Shown piece after piece: positions 1 to 10,776 of a DNA stretch of 64,000 nucleotides (positions are counted from its first letter, which is position 1; each line of letters starts with the position of its first letter). Under the pieces are notes generated by a model, which was not told the DNA's origin, searched no databases, and saw only the letters and a program-made list of their open reading frames with translations. The DNA is from Betaproteobacteria bacterium (GTDB taxonomy: Bacteria > Pseudomonadota > Gammaproteobacteria > Burkholderiales > SG8-41). The stretch is from NCBI GenBank assembly GCA_016868035.1, contig VGID01000010.1, positions 24,850-88,849 of the forward strand, in the 5' to 3' direction. The position numbers and the translations under genes are program-made.

Positions 1-10
1 TCGAAGCTGA

Positions 11-907
11 ATGGAACATTCCCCGCCGCCGTTTTTCAAGACCGGACCGACACCGCTAGCCCGCCTGCTGATCTTCTCCGCGCTGTCGTTCATGCTGCTG
101 GCGGCCGACGCGCGTTTCGGCTATCTCGCGCCGTTGCGCCAGTTCGTGAGCATCGTCGTCTATCCGTTCCAGCGCATCGCCGCCGCGCCCGCCGACATCC
201 TCCGGCGCATCGGCGAGTTCTTCGTCACGCACTCCTCGCTACGCGAGGAGAATGCCCGCCTGCTCCAGGAGATGCTCGCAAACTCGGCCAGCCTGCTGCA
301 GCTCAAAGCGCTGCAGGCCGAGAACCGCCACCTGCGCGAGCTGCTCGCCGCGCGCAGCCGCATCACGCCCGAGGCGCGGCCGGCCGAGGTGCTCTACGCC
401 GCCCGCGATCCGTTCTCGCGCAAGGTCATCATCGACCAGGGCGCGCGCAACGAAGTGAAAGCGGGACAGGCGGTCGCGGACGCGCGCGGGGTGGTGGGGC
501 AGGTGACGCGCGTCTACCCCTGGCTCGCCGAGGTGACGCTGCTCACGGACAAGGGACACGCCGTGCCGGTGCAGAATCTCCGCAGCGGGCTGCGCGGCGT
601 GCTCTTCGGCGTGGGCCATGACGGCACCCTCGAGCTGAGGTTCATGCCGCTCAGCGCCGACGTGCAGCCGGGCGACCAGCTCGTCACCTCCGGAATCGAC
701 GGCACCTATCCCCCGGGCCTGCCGGTGGCGGAGGTGACCACCGTCGAGCGCGATGCGGCCCTCATGTTCGCGCGCATCCACGCAAGGCCGCTCTCCGGCG
801 TCGCGAGCCACACCCACGTGCTCGTGCTCTCCTGGCAGCGCGACGTGCCGGAGCTGCCCGCCGAGCCCGCGCCCCAGCCGAAGCGGCGCAAGGGAAAGAA
901 GGGCTGA
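11..907 (+). CDS. mreC: Rod shape-determining protein MreC
   Basis: 298 aa ORF with MreC-like N-terminal TM and coiled coil, followed by mreD/mrdA/rodA synteny. Confidence 0.95.
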   Translation: MEHSPPPFFKTGPTPLARLLIFSALSFMLLAADARFGYLAPLRQFVSIVVYPFQRIAAAPADILRRIGEFFVTHSSLREENARLLQEMLANSASLLQLKALQAENRHLRELLAARSRITPEARPAEVLYAARDPFSRKVIIDQGARNEVKAGQAVADARGVVGQVTRVYPWLAEVTLLTDKGHAVPVQNLRSGLRGVLFGVGHDGTLELRFMPLSADVQPGDQLVTSGIDGTYPPGLPVAEVTTVERDAALMFARIHARPLSGVASHTHVLVLSWQRDVPELPAEPAPQPKRRKGKKG

Positions 908-912
908 CGGCG

Positions 913-1440
913 ATGGCGCTGCGCCCCCCGCAATCGCACGAGATCCTGCGGCCCGCCCGGCCGGGCTTCATCGCGCTCACCCTCGCGGCGGCCCTGTTCG
1001 CGAACCTGCTGCCGTGGACCGGCGCCGCTCTCCTCATCAAGCCCGACTTTCTCGCCGTGATCCTGCTCTACTGGTGCGTGCGCGAGCCGCGCAAGATCGG
1101 CTTCGCCGTGGCGTGGCTGCTCGGGCTCACCATGGACATCGGCAACGCGACGCTGTTCGGCCAGCATGCGCTCGCCTACACGCTGCTCGCCTACGCCGGG
1201 GTGACGCTGCACCGGCGCGTGGAGAGATTCACGATCGCCCAGCAGACGCTGCAGGTCGTGCCCATGCTGCTGCTCGTGCAGGTCGCAACGCTGCTCGTGC
1301 GCATGGCCGCGGGCGCGGACTTTCCGGGGTTGCTCTACTTTTCCGGAAGCCTGACGGGGGCGGCGCTGTGGCCGCTGCTCTCCACGCTGCTGCCGCTGCC
1401 GCAGCGCCCGAAGGCGAGCCCCGACCAGCCGGCAATTTGA
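913..1440 (+). CDS. mreD: Rod shape-determining protein MreD
   Basis: 175 aa hydrophobic ORF between mreC and mrdA. Confidence 0.9.
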   Translation: MALRPPQSHEILRPARPGFIALTLAAALFANLLPWTGAALLIKPDFLAVILLYWCVREPRKIGFAVAWLLGLTMDIGNATLFGQHALAYTLLAYAGVTLHRRVERFTIAQQTLQVVPMLLLVQVATLLVRMAAGADFPGLLYFSGSLTGAALWPLLSTLLPLPQRPKASPDQPAI

Positions 1441-1442
1441 CC

Positions 1443-3344
1443 ATGTCGAACGGTTTCGAGATCCGCGACTCCGAGCTCGAGCTCCACCAGTTCCGCGCAC
1501 GGCTGTGGGTCGCGGCGGGCTTCGTGTTCGTCATGTTCGGCCTGCTCGCCGCGCGTTTCGTCTACCTGCAGGTCGTCAAGTACGACCACTACCACACGCT
1601 CGCGGAAGCCAACCGCATCTCGATCGTGCCGGTCGTACCCAACCGCGGGATCATCACCGACCGCAACGGCGTGGGGATCGCCCACAACTATTCGGCCTAC
1701 ACGCTGGAGATCAGGCCGGGTCGCGTGGACGACCTCGAGAAGCTCATCAACGAGCTCGCCGCCGTCGTCGAGATCGCGCCCAGGGACCGCCGCCGCTTCC
1801 GGCGGCTGCTCGAGGAGAGCAAGAACTTCGAGAGCCTGCCGATCCGCACCCGCCTCACCGAGGAGGAGATCGCGCGCTTCGCTGCCAACCGCTACCGCTT
1901 CCCCGCAGTGGAGATCAACGCGCGGCCGTTCCGCGAGTATCCCCACGGCGAGCTCTTCGCGCACGTGGTGGGCTACATCGGGCGCATCAACGAGCGCGAC
2001 GTGAAGCAGCTCGAGGCGGCCGAGCAGCTCTCCAATTACCGCGGCACCGATCACATCGGCAAGGTCGGGATCGAGCAGAGCTACGAGCGGCACCTGCACG
2101 GCACCACCGGCATGGCGAAGGTCGAGATCGACGCCGCGGGCCGCGCGATCCGTTCCCTCTCGCGCGTGGCGCCGATCTCCGGCAACAACCTCGTGCTCAC
2201 GCTGGATGCCCGGCTGCAGGAGGTCGCCTACAACACATTCGGGGAATTCCGCGGCGCCCTCGTGGCGATCGATCCCCGCAATGGAGAGGTCCTCGCCTTC
2301 GTCTCGAAGCCCGGCTTCGACCCGAACCTCTTCGTGGACGGCATCGACGCGCAGAGCTGGTCCGAGCTCATCAACTCCCCCGACAAGCCGATGACCAACC
2401 GCGCGCTGCACGGCCAGTACCCGCCGGGGTCCACGATCAAGCCCTTCATGGCGCTCGCCGCCCTCACGCTGGGCAAGCGCACGCCGCAGTACACGATCAA
2501 CGATCCCGGCTTCTTCACGCTGCCCGGCGTATCGCACCAGTGGCGGGACTGGAAGAAGGGCGGGCACGGTGCCGTGGACCTGCACAAGTCCATTGTCGTA
2601 TCGTGCGACACCTATTACTACGGGCTCGCGAACGACCTCGGCATCGACAACATCCACAATTACCTGTCCCAGTTCGGCTTCGGGGCGCGCACCGGCATCG
2701 ACATCGAGGGCGAGGCGATCGGCATCCTGCCGTCCCAGCAATGGAAGCAGCGCCGCTTCAAGCAGAAATGGTTCGTCGGTGACACCATCTCCGTGGGCAT
2801 CGGCCAGGGCTACATGACGGCCACGCCGCTGCAGCTTGCCCACGCGACCGCGATCATCGCCAACGGGGGCAACGTCGTGCGTCCGCACCTCGTGCAGCAC
2901 GTGCAGGACAGCCGGACGCTGCAGCTACAAAGCATCGCGCGGCCATCCGCCCCCAGTCTGGAAATCCGGGCCGATTTCCTGGGCCGAGTGCAGAACGCTC
3001 TCGTCGACGTGCTGAGGCCGGGCGGCACCGCGGCGCGCTCGGGAGCGGGCGCGTCGTACCCCTTCGCGGGCAAGACCGGCACCTCGCAGGTGATCGCGAT
3101 CAAGCCGGGCGAGCGCTACGACGCGGCCAAGGTGCACGAGCGCCACCGGGACCATGCATTGTTCATCGCCTACGCGCCCGCGGAGAACCCGGTGATCGCG
3201 CTCGCCGTGCTCGTGGAAAACGGCGGCAGCGGCAGCTCGACCGCCGCCCCGATCGCGCGCCAGGTGCTCGATTACTACCTGCTCGGCCGCGATCCGCAGC
3301 CGCTGCGCCGGGGCAAGGAGGAGCCCGATGAGCACCGTGATTAG
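1443..3344 (+). CDS. mrdA: Penicillin-binding protein 2 (peptidoglycan D,D-transpeptidase)
   Basis: ATG at 1443 (MSNGFEIRDSE..) inside the longer ORF 753-3344; PPGSTIKP and KTGTSQ transpeptidase motifs. Confidence 0.95.
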   Translation: MSNGFEIRDSELELHQFRARLWVAAGFVFVMFGLLAARFVYLQVVKYDHYHTLAEANRISIVPVVPNRGIITDRNGVGIAHNYSAYTLEIRPGRVDDLEKLINELAAVVEIAPRDRRRFRRLLEESKNFESLPIRTRLTEEEIARFAANRYRFPAVEINARPFREYPHGELFAHVVGYIGRINERDVKQLEAAEQLSNYRGTDHIGKVGIEQSYERHLHGTTGMAKVEIDAAGRAIRSLSRVAPISGNNLVLTLDARLQEVAYNTFGEFRGALVAIDPRNGEVLAFVSKPGFDPNLFVDGIDAQSWSELINSPDKPMTNRALHGQYPPGSTIKPFMALAALTLGKRTPQYTINDPGFFTLPGVSHQWRDWKKGGHGAVDLHKSIVVSCDTYYYGLANDLGIDNIHNYLSQFGFGARTGIDIEGEAIGILPSQQWKQRRFKQKWFVGDTISVGIGQGYMTATPLQLAHATAIIANGGNVVRPHLVQHVQDSRTLQLQSIARPSAPSLEIRADFLGRVQNALVDVLRPGGTAARSGAGASYPFAGKTGTSQVIAIKPGERYDAAKVHERHRDHALFIAYAPAENPVIALAVLVENGGSGSSTAAPIARQVLDYYLLGRDPQPLRRGKEEPDEHRD

Positions 3345-4431
3345 GCGCATCGGGGGCTACGCGACGCGCCATCTCGACGGGCCGCTGCTCGGCATGCTTG
3401 CAGTGCTGATGCTGACCGGGCTGCTCGTGCTCTACAGCGCGTCCAGTGCGAGCGTTCCGCGGGTATCAGGGCAGTTCATAAACATGCTCGTGGCGCTCGC
3501 GGTCATGTGGGTGTTCGCCAACGTTCCGCCGCATTACCTGCTGCGCCTCGCGTTTCCGGTGTACTTCGTCGGCGTCGCGCTGCTCCTGGCGGTCGCCCTG
3601 TTCGGCGAGGTCATACAGGGCGCGCGGCGCTGGCTCGACGTGGGGGTGACGCGCATCCAGCCCTCGGAGCTCATGAAGATCGGCGTGCCGCTGGCGCTCG
3701 CGTGGTACTTCGAGCGGCACGAGGCGGCGCTCAAGCTGCGCAACCACGCCGTAGCCGCAGTGATGCTGCTCGTCCCCGTCGCGCTGATCCTGCGCCAGCC
3801 GGACCTGGGAACCGCGGTCCTCATCGCGGGCTCGGGATTCTTCGTGCTGTTCCTGGCGGGCCTGTCGTGGCGCGTGATTGCCGGGCTCGCGGCGGCCGCG
3901 CTCGCGAGCCTGCCGCTCGCTTGGTCCGCGCTGCACGACTACCAGCGCCAGCGCGTGCTCACCCTGCTCGACCCGATGCAGGACCCGCTCGGCGCGGGCT
4001 ACCATACCATCCAGTCCACGATCGCCGTGGGCTCCGGCGGGCTGTTCGGAAAGGGATGGATGAACGGTACCCAGACCCACCTCGATTTCATCCCGGAGCG
4101 CACGACCGACTTCGTATTCGCGGTGTACTCGGAGGAGTTCGGGCTGTTCGGCAACCTGGTGCTGCTCGCGCTGTTCCTGTTCGTGATCAGCCGCGGTCTC
4201 GTGATCACCGCCAACGCCCCGACGCTGTTCACGCGGCTGCTCGCGGGGGCGATCACGCTCACCTTCTTCACCTACGCGTTCGTCAACATGGGCATGGTGA
4301 GCGGCGTGCTGCCGGTGGTGGGCGTGCCTCTGCCGCTCATCAGCTACGGCGGCACCTCGCTCGTCTCGATCTGCCTCGGATTCGGCATCCTGATGAGCAT
4401 CGCCACGCGCAAGAAGCTGGTCCAAACATGA
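3328..4431 (+). CDS. rodA: Rod shape-determining protein RodA (SEDS family)
   Basis: 367 aa polytopic ORF, SEDS C-terminal motif (GVPLPLISYGGTSL). Confidence 0.95.
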   Translation: MSTVIRRIGGYATRHLDGPLLGMLAVLMLTGLLVLYSASSASVPRVSGQFINMLVALAVMWVFANVPPHYLLRLAFPVYFVGVALLLAVALFGEVIQGARRWLDVGVTRIQPSELMKIGVPLALAWYFERHEAALKLRNHAVAAVMLLVPVALILRQPDLGTAVLIAGSGFFVLFLAGLSWRVIAGLAAAALASLPLAWSALHDYQRQRVLTLLDPMQDPLGAGYHTIQSTIAVGSGGLFGKGWMNGTQTHLDFIPERTTDFVFAVYSEEFGLFGNLVLLALFLFVISRGLVITANAPTLFTRLLAGAITLTFFTYAFVNMGMVSGVLPVVGVPLPLISYGGTSLVSICLGFGILMSIATRKKLVQT

Positions 4432-5441
4432 AGTCGAAAGTCGAAAGTCGAAAGTCGAAAGGGACGACAGCGCTGTCTTGCCGATTCCACTTCCGCCTTC
4501 CGCCTTCCGCCTTCCGCCTTGCGTCGGCGATGCTGTTCGCTGCGGCGTTGAGCGGCTGCGGCACCGCGCCCAGCCGCGATGCGCCCGTCGCGAAGGCGCC
4601 GCCAGCGCGCGCCGGAGGCTACTATCTCGACGACGGTCCCGGCGAGAACCCGCCCGCGAATCTCGACAGCATCCCCGATGCGGTGCCCAGGCTCGAGCCC
4701 CTGCACCGCGGCGCGATCCGCCCTTACGTCGTCATGGGCCGGCACTACACCCCGATGACCGCGCTCGCGCCGTACAAGGCCCGCGGGCTCGCCACGTGGT
4801 ACGGGCGGCGCTACCACGGCAAGATGACCTCTACCGGCGAGATCTACGACATGTACGGCATGACCGCGGCGCACACGGTGCTCCCGATCCCCAGCTACGT
4901 GCGCGTCACCAATTTGCAGAATGGCCGATCCGTGATCGTGCGCGTCAACGACCGCGGTCCTTTCATCGACAACCGCCTGATCGACGTCTCGTATACCGCC
5001 GCGCACAGGCTCGGTATCCTCGCGACCGGGAGCGCGCAGGTCGAGGTGGAGAGCATCCTTCCGGACGCCACGGGCGCAATGGTCGCAGCGGCGCCCACGC
5101 CGGCGCCAGCGCCCCGCGAAGCCGCCCCGGGCCCTGCGGCTTCACCGGCGGCCGATTCCCCTCCCGCGCCGGCGCACGCCGCCCCCCAGGTCGCGCTCGC
5201 GGCAGGTGCAGGCGGTTTCTACCTGCAGCTCGGGGCATTCGGATCGAGGGAAAATGCGGAGAGCTTTCTTGCGCGCCTGAGGGCGCAGATGGACTGGCTC
5301 GCGCAGGCGCTGCACGTCTTCCCCCGCGACGGGCTCCACCGCGTGCATGCCGGCCCCTATGCAAGCCAGGCCGAGGCGCGGCAGGTCGCGGAGCGCATCA
5401 CCGAGGCGCTCGGCGCGAAACCGTTCGTGCTCACGCGCTGA
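4428..5441 (+). CDS. rlpA: Septal ring lytic transglycosylase RlpA (DPBB + SPOR domains, lipoprotein)
   Basis: ATGA overlap with rodA stop; ATWYGRRYHGKMTSTGE, VNDRGPF motifs; LSGC lipobox at about 4530; N-terminus encoded by heptamer repeats. Confidence 0.9.
   Translation: MKSKVESRKSKGTTALSCRFHFRLPPSAFRLASAMLFAAALSGCGTAPSRDAPVAKAPPARAGGYYLDDGPGENPPANLDSIPDAVPRLEPLHRGAIRPYVVMGRHYTPMTALAPYKARGLATWYGRRYHGKMTSTGEIYDMYGMTAAHTVLPIPSYVRVTNLQNGRSVIVRVNDRGPFIDNRLIDVSYTAAHRLGILATGSAQVEVESILPDATGAMVAAAPTPAPAPREAAPGPAASPAADSPPAPAHAAPQVALAAGAGGFYLQLGAFGSRENAESFLARLRAQMDWLAQALHVFPRDGLHRVHAGPYASQAEARQVAERITEALGAKPFVLTR
4433..4518. repeat. Heptamer inverted repeat locus: (GTCGAAA)x4 ... (TTCCGCC)x4
   Basis: Direct reading; arms 4433-4460 and 4491-4518, inside the 5' end of the rlpA ORF. 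Confidence 0.9.
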
Positions 5442-5455
5442 CGCCCGGCGCGTGC

Positions 5456-5483
5456 GTCACTCGTCGATCGTCGCTCGTCACCC
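5456..5483. repeat. Heptamer array GTCACTC GTCGATC GTCGCTC GTCACCC
   Basis: Four degenerate 7-bp units between rlpA and hslU. Confidence 0.7.
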
Positions 5484-5486
5484 GCG

Positions 5487-6812
<1,326 letters not shown>

Positions 6813-6831
6813 GGCTGGTCAGCGGAAGCGG

Positions 6832-6948
6832 TAAGCGATAAGCGATAAGCGATAAGCGATAAGCGATAAGCGATAAGCGATAAGCGGTGAATTGGACTCG
6901 CGCCTTACGGGAAGTTCCCGCTCACTGCTCACCACTCACTGCTCACGG
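6832..6948. repeat. Heptamer inverted repeat locus: (TAAGCGA)x8 ... (CTCACTG)x4
   Basis: Direct reading; 6832-6887 and 6921-6948 in the hslU/hslV gap. Confidence 0.93.
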
Positions 6949-6949
6949 G

Positions 6950-7492
6950 TCATTCGAGCAGTTCGATGACGTGCTGCTGGTTGGTATAGATGCAGAGATC
7001 GCCCGTGATGACGAGCGACTTGCGGACGATCTCTTCCGGCGCGAGTTCCGTATTCTCCAGCAGGGCGCGCGCGGCCGCCTGCGCGTAGGGCCCGCCGCTG
7101 CCGATCGCAAGCAACCCGAGCTCGGGCTCGAGCACGTCGCCGTTGCCGGTAATGACCAGGGAAGTGTCGCGGTCCGCCACGGCCAGCATCGCCTCCAGGC
7201 GCCGCAGCACGCGGTCGGTGCGCCAGTCCTTCGCGAGCTCCACCGCCGAGCGCAGGAGATTTCCCTGGTGCTTGTCGAGCTTGGCCTCGAAGCGTTCGAA
7301 CAGCGTGAACGCATCGGCCGTCCCGCCGGCAAAGCCCGCGAGTATCCTGTCCTGGTAGAGGCGGCGCACCTTGCGCGCGCTCGACTTCAGCACCACGTTG
7401 CCATGCGTCACCTGGCCGTCGCCGCCCAGCGCAACACGCTTGCCGCGCCGCACGGAGAGTATGGTGGTACCGTGAAAAAGATCCCGTGTCAT
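6950..7492 (-). CDS. hslV: ATP-dependent protease peptidase subunit HslV
   Basis: 180 aa, [24 protein letters not shown]. Confidence 0.97.
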   Translation of the reverse strand: MTRDLFHGTTILSVRRGKRVALGGDGQVTHGNVVLKSSARKVRRLYQDRILAGFAGGTADAFTLFERFEAKLDKHQGNLLRSAVELAKDWRTDRVLRRLEAMLAVADRDTSLVITGNGDVLEPELGLLAIGSGGPYAQAAARALLENTELAPEEIVRKSLVITGDLCIYTNQQHVIELLE

Positions 7493-7592
7493 CGGAACAG
7501 GGGCTGGAACGTGCCCGCTCGGCTAAAGTGGGCGCCGGAAACGCTGCGTCAAGCGCAAATTATACAGGCGGCTCAATGCCCCAGTATTCCGG

Positions 7593-7674
7593 GTTCCAAG
7601 TTCCAGGTTCCAGGTTCCAGGTTACGAATTCCGAGTTTCGGTATTCTTGAACTTTGAACCTTGAACTTTGAGCT
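7593..7674. repeat. Heptamer inverted repeat locus: GTTCCAG units ... TTGAACT units
   Basis: Seven GTTCCAR-like units 7593-7641 and four TTGAACY units 7647-7674. Confidence 0.9.
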
Positions 7675-7681
7675 GGGAGCC

Positions 7682-8416
7682 TCAAGAGGTGCCTTCGAGA
7701 CGGAACACGATCGGCACCAGCACCCATGATTCGATCGGCTCGGTCCCGCGCCGCGCTGGCGTAAAGCGCCAGGTCTTCACGGTCTCGAGCGCCGCGCTAT
7801 CCAGGTGGGTCGAGCCGCTCGTCTTTTCGATATCCACGCGTGCGGCCATCCCTTCCCGCGAAACCAGCACCTTGAGGGTGACGGTGCCCTGCTCCCCTGC
7901 GCGACGCGCTGCCAACGGGTAGCGGGGCGGCGGGTTGCGCAGATACGCCGCTGCGGCGGCCGCGGGCGCAGGGGCTGCGGCAACGGCCTCGGCCTTCGGC
8001 TCCGCGGGCGCGGCGCGGCTCTCGGCCGCCTTCGCCACCGGCACAGTGTAGGCCGGCTCGGCTGCCGGGCGCTTCTCCGGCAACGCGAGTACCGGGTTTT
8101 CTGCCCGCGGGCGCGATGTTTCCACCGGTGGTTGCGCGGGGACCGGGGCCGTCGGGCGCTTGCGCGCGCGCTGCGCCGGTTCCGGTTCGGCCTGCGGCTC
8201 GGCCACCGGCAGCGGCTCGGGTTTCACCAGCACCACTTCCAGCGCGCTGAGTCGGGTGATCTCGTAATCGTCGTAGCCGAAGCGGGGCAGGAACGCGATC
8301 GCCACCGCATGCACCACAGCGCTCGCCGCCAGTGCGAGCGCAAGCAGGCGCCGGACCCGCCGTGCAGCCGCGTGCCTCGCATCGATCTGTTCCAGACTGT
8401 GAAATTCCAGGCTCAC
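7682..8416 (-). CDS. TonB family protein (energy transducer)
   Basis: N-terminal TM, Pro/Ala/Glu-rich linker, C-terminal YPLAARRAGEQGTVTLKVLVSREG TonB motif. Confidence 0.85.
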   Translation of the reverse strand: MSLEFHSLEQIDARHAAARRVRRLLALALAASAVVHAVAIAFLPRFGYDDYEITRLSALEVVLVKPEPLPVAEPQAEPEPAQRARKRPTAPVPAQPPVETSRPRAENPVLALPEKRPAAEPAYTVPVAKAAESRAAPAEPKAEAVAAAPAPAAAAAAYLRNPPPRYPLAARRAGEQGTVTLKVLVSREGMAARVDIEKTSGSTHLDSAALETVKTWRFTPARRGTEPIESWVLVPIVFRLEGTS

Positions 8417-8589
8417 GGAGTAAGCAACGCTGCAAACGGCGATTATCCGTCCGGCGCAAGCGCCGCATCAAACGCGTGCGGGGGCCGGAAACAAATACCC
8501 GGAAAGAAGGCCCGCTCCAGGGCTTACTTGGTGCTCGAAAATCCGCCGCAGCGAGTGCGCCGGACGCGATCGGCGCGGCGGCGGAAAGG

Positions 8590-9108
8590 CTACTGCGTGA
8601 TCGCTACCGCGTCGGTGAGGCGGTAGTAGAGCCCCATCGGGTCGTCTCTCAGCACCACGAACCGGCCGGACAGGACGATGGGCTCGAAGCCGTACTTGAT
8701 CGGTACTTTCGCCTGCACCTCGACCAGCTGGTCGGGGCCTCCCGGCAGGCAGAACGCGCAGGTGGGCGGCATCGCGACGAGCAGGAAGCGCTTCTGCCGA
8801 TCGCCCATGTCGAGCGGCATCATGAATCCCTGGAGCCGCACTTCTTTCTTGTCGAGGGCGACGATGCTGCTGGAGAACTGCGGCACGAATTTGTCGCGCT
8901 GCCTGACCGGAGTCACCTCGGCGAGCGTCCTCCAGGACACCACGCCTTTCAGCTCGGGCAGGGGCTTCATCACCATCGGAGCGGGGGGCGGCGCTTCCGC
9001 CGGGGCTCTCGCATCCCGGGAGAGCTCCTTCTCCGGCATGCCCTTGAACGCCCAGACCGCGGTCTGCGAGCCCAGCAGCAGCGCAAAAAACCAGATGAAA
9101 AGCCTCAT
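8590..9108 (-). CDS. DUF3299 family secreted protein
   Basis: Start MRLFIWFFALLL at 9108; LQGFMMPLDMGDRQKRFLLVAMPPTCAFCLPGGPDQLVEV. Confidence 0.75.
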   Translation of the reverse strand: MRLFIWFFALLLGSQTAVWAFKGMPEKELSRDARAPAEAPPPAPMVMKPLPELKGVVSWRTLAEVTPVRQRDKFVPQFSSSIVALDKKEVRLQGFMMPLDMGDRQKRFLLVAMPPTCAFCLPGGPDQLVEVQAKVPIKYGFEPIVLSGRFVVLRDDPMGLYYRLTDAVAITQ

Positions 9109-9243
9109 ACCCCCTCCTTCAGCCTGTGCGCTGCGCGCGTTGAGCGGCGGCAATCCGTCCGTTCCAACGCGCGAGGTCAAACCGGCGCCATGCGTCCGGT
9201 TTGACAGGAATTCTACTTCAAGTTCCCGCACCCGGCACCCCGC

Positions 9244-9528
9244 TCAGTGCCGGTGCTTCATCCCGCAATACTTGCCGATCCCCAGCCCCTTGCAGTCCTT
9301 GGCAAGCTGGGCATGGCATTCCTTCACCGTCTTGCCGGCCTCCAGGCACTTCGCGGCCGCGAGATGCGCGTCGGCCATGGCGCGATGGTTGGCGATGTCC
9401 TCTTTCACTTCGGCGGCGCTATGCGGCTTCTCCTTCTCCCGCTTCTTGGTCTCCTGGGCCGGCGCCGGGAATGCCAGAGCGGCTGTCACCATCAACGCAA
9501 CAATTCCCGACTTCCAATCTACTTTCAT
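9244..9528 (-). CDS. Small secreted Cys/His-containing protein, unknown function
   Basis: 94 aa with signal peptide and C-terminal CGMKHRH. Confidence 0.6.
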   Translation of the reverse strand: MKVDWKSGIVALMVTAALAFPAPAQETKKREKEKPHSAAEVKEDIANHRAMADAHLAAAKCLEAGKTVKECHAQLAKDCKGLGIGKYCGMKHRH

Positions 9529-9558
9529 CGGCTCGTCCTCCTCAATGAAACTTCGCGC

Positions 9559-10776
9559 TCAACCCCGGGCCAGGGTGCCGGCGATGTCCGTGCGATAGGC
9601 GCGCCACGCCGGCAGCAGCGCCGCGACTACCCCCACGCCGAGCGCGAGCGCGAAGAGCCATAGCTCGGCACTCATCCACGTCCAGCCCGTTATGGCGACC
9701 TGCTTCGCCGCCCGGAACGCGACGCCCAATGCCTCGGTCAGCGCGTGCCCGATCACGATACCGAGCGCCGCTCCGAAGCCCGCCAGCAGCGCGCCCTCGA
9801 ACAGCATCAGAACCATCAGCTTGGCCGGGCTCGCGCCGAGCGTCCGCATAACGGCGAGATCGTAGCGGCGCTCGAGCAAAGCGTTGTAGAGCGCGATGAA
9901 TACGGAAAGCCCCGCAGCGAGGATCAGCACCAGGGCGAAGCCACGCAGCACGTCCACGCCCACCCCGATGATGGTGAAGAGCCGCGCCGTTTCGTAGGCC
10001 GGCGAGGCCGCCTGCATTTCGCTGTTCTGGTTGATGTAGCGGGGTAGGGTCGCGGCCGCGATCGGCGAGGCGTACTGAACGAGCAGGGCCGTCAGCTCCT
10101 TCTCGTCGTCAGGTAGCAGCTCGGCGATGCGGGCAACGTCCCGGATGTCGTATTGATCGGCGTGCACCGCCCAAACACTCGTGACGTCGGTGAGCACGAT
10201 GCGGTCCACCACGGTGCCGGTGGGCGCCAGCACCCCCACGACCTGATAGGCGTGTGCCTCGTGCATGTGCTCGCCCTCCCCCACGCCCATGCCGTGCGCG
10301 CCAATGAAGGTCGCCCCCGGCCCGAATTTCGTGCGCATGGCGACTTCCGCCCCGAGCACCGCCTCCAGCGGCGCCTGCCAGAGCCGGCCCTGCGCGAGCC
10401 GCGCGTTGTAGTGCTTCACGTAGTCGTGATTCGTGCCGACGATGCGAAATCCCTTGTAGTTGTCAGCCAGAGCGAGCGGTATCACGGTCTTCACCGCGCG
10501 ATGGCGCGCCAGCTCCTGCGCCTGCTTCCACGAGATGTTGCCGGTCGGCACGTCGAGCTGGTAGATGCTCGAGAGTATGATCTGCATCGGGCTGCCCTTC
10601 GCGCCCACCACGAGGTCGATGCCGCGCGCGTCGCGCTGCATGCGCTCCTCCAGCTGGGACGTGGTCAGCAGCAGCAGGGTGATCGTCGCGATGCCGAGCG
10701 CAAGCAGCAGCACGTTGAGCGTCGTATTGAGCGCCCGCGCGCGCAGGTAGGCCAGACTCACCGTCGCGAGATTCAC
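9559..10776 (-). CDS. ABC transporter permease (FtsX/MacB type)
   Basis: GTG start (MNLATVSLAYLRARALNTTLNVLLL); FtsX-like TM layout. Confidence 0.85.
   Translation of the reverse strand: MNLATVSLAYLRARALNTTLNVLLLALGIATITLLLLTTSQLEERMQRDARGIDLVVGAKGSPMQIILSSIYQLDVPTGNISWKQAQELARHRAVKTVIPLALADNYKGFRIVGTNHDYVKHYNARLAQGRLWQAPLEAVLGAEVAMRTKFGPGATFIGAHGMGVGEGEHMHEAHAYQVVGVLAPTGTVVDRIVLTDVTSVWAVHADQYDIRDVARIAELLPDDEKELTALLVQYASPIAAATLPRYINQNSEMQAASPAYETARLFTIIGVGVDVLRGFALVLILAAGLSVFIALYNALLERRYDLAVMRTLGASPAKLMVLMLFEGALLAGFGAALGIVIGHALTEALGVAFRAAKQVAITGWTWMSAELWLFALALGVGVVAALLPAWRAYRTDIAGTLARG

Noticed and set aside
753-1442. Long N-terminal extension of the mrdA ORF (863 aa version)
   Set aside because: Overlaps mreC and mreD in another frame; PBP2 starts at ATG 1443.
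1335-2900. 521-aa minus-strand ORF
   Set aside because: Antisense to mrdA, which has unambiguous PBP2 motifs.
6832-6887. CRISPR-like array
   Set aside because: Units are 7 bp with no spacers; none of the repeat loci has CRISPR geometry and no cas genes are present.
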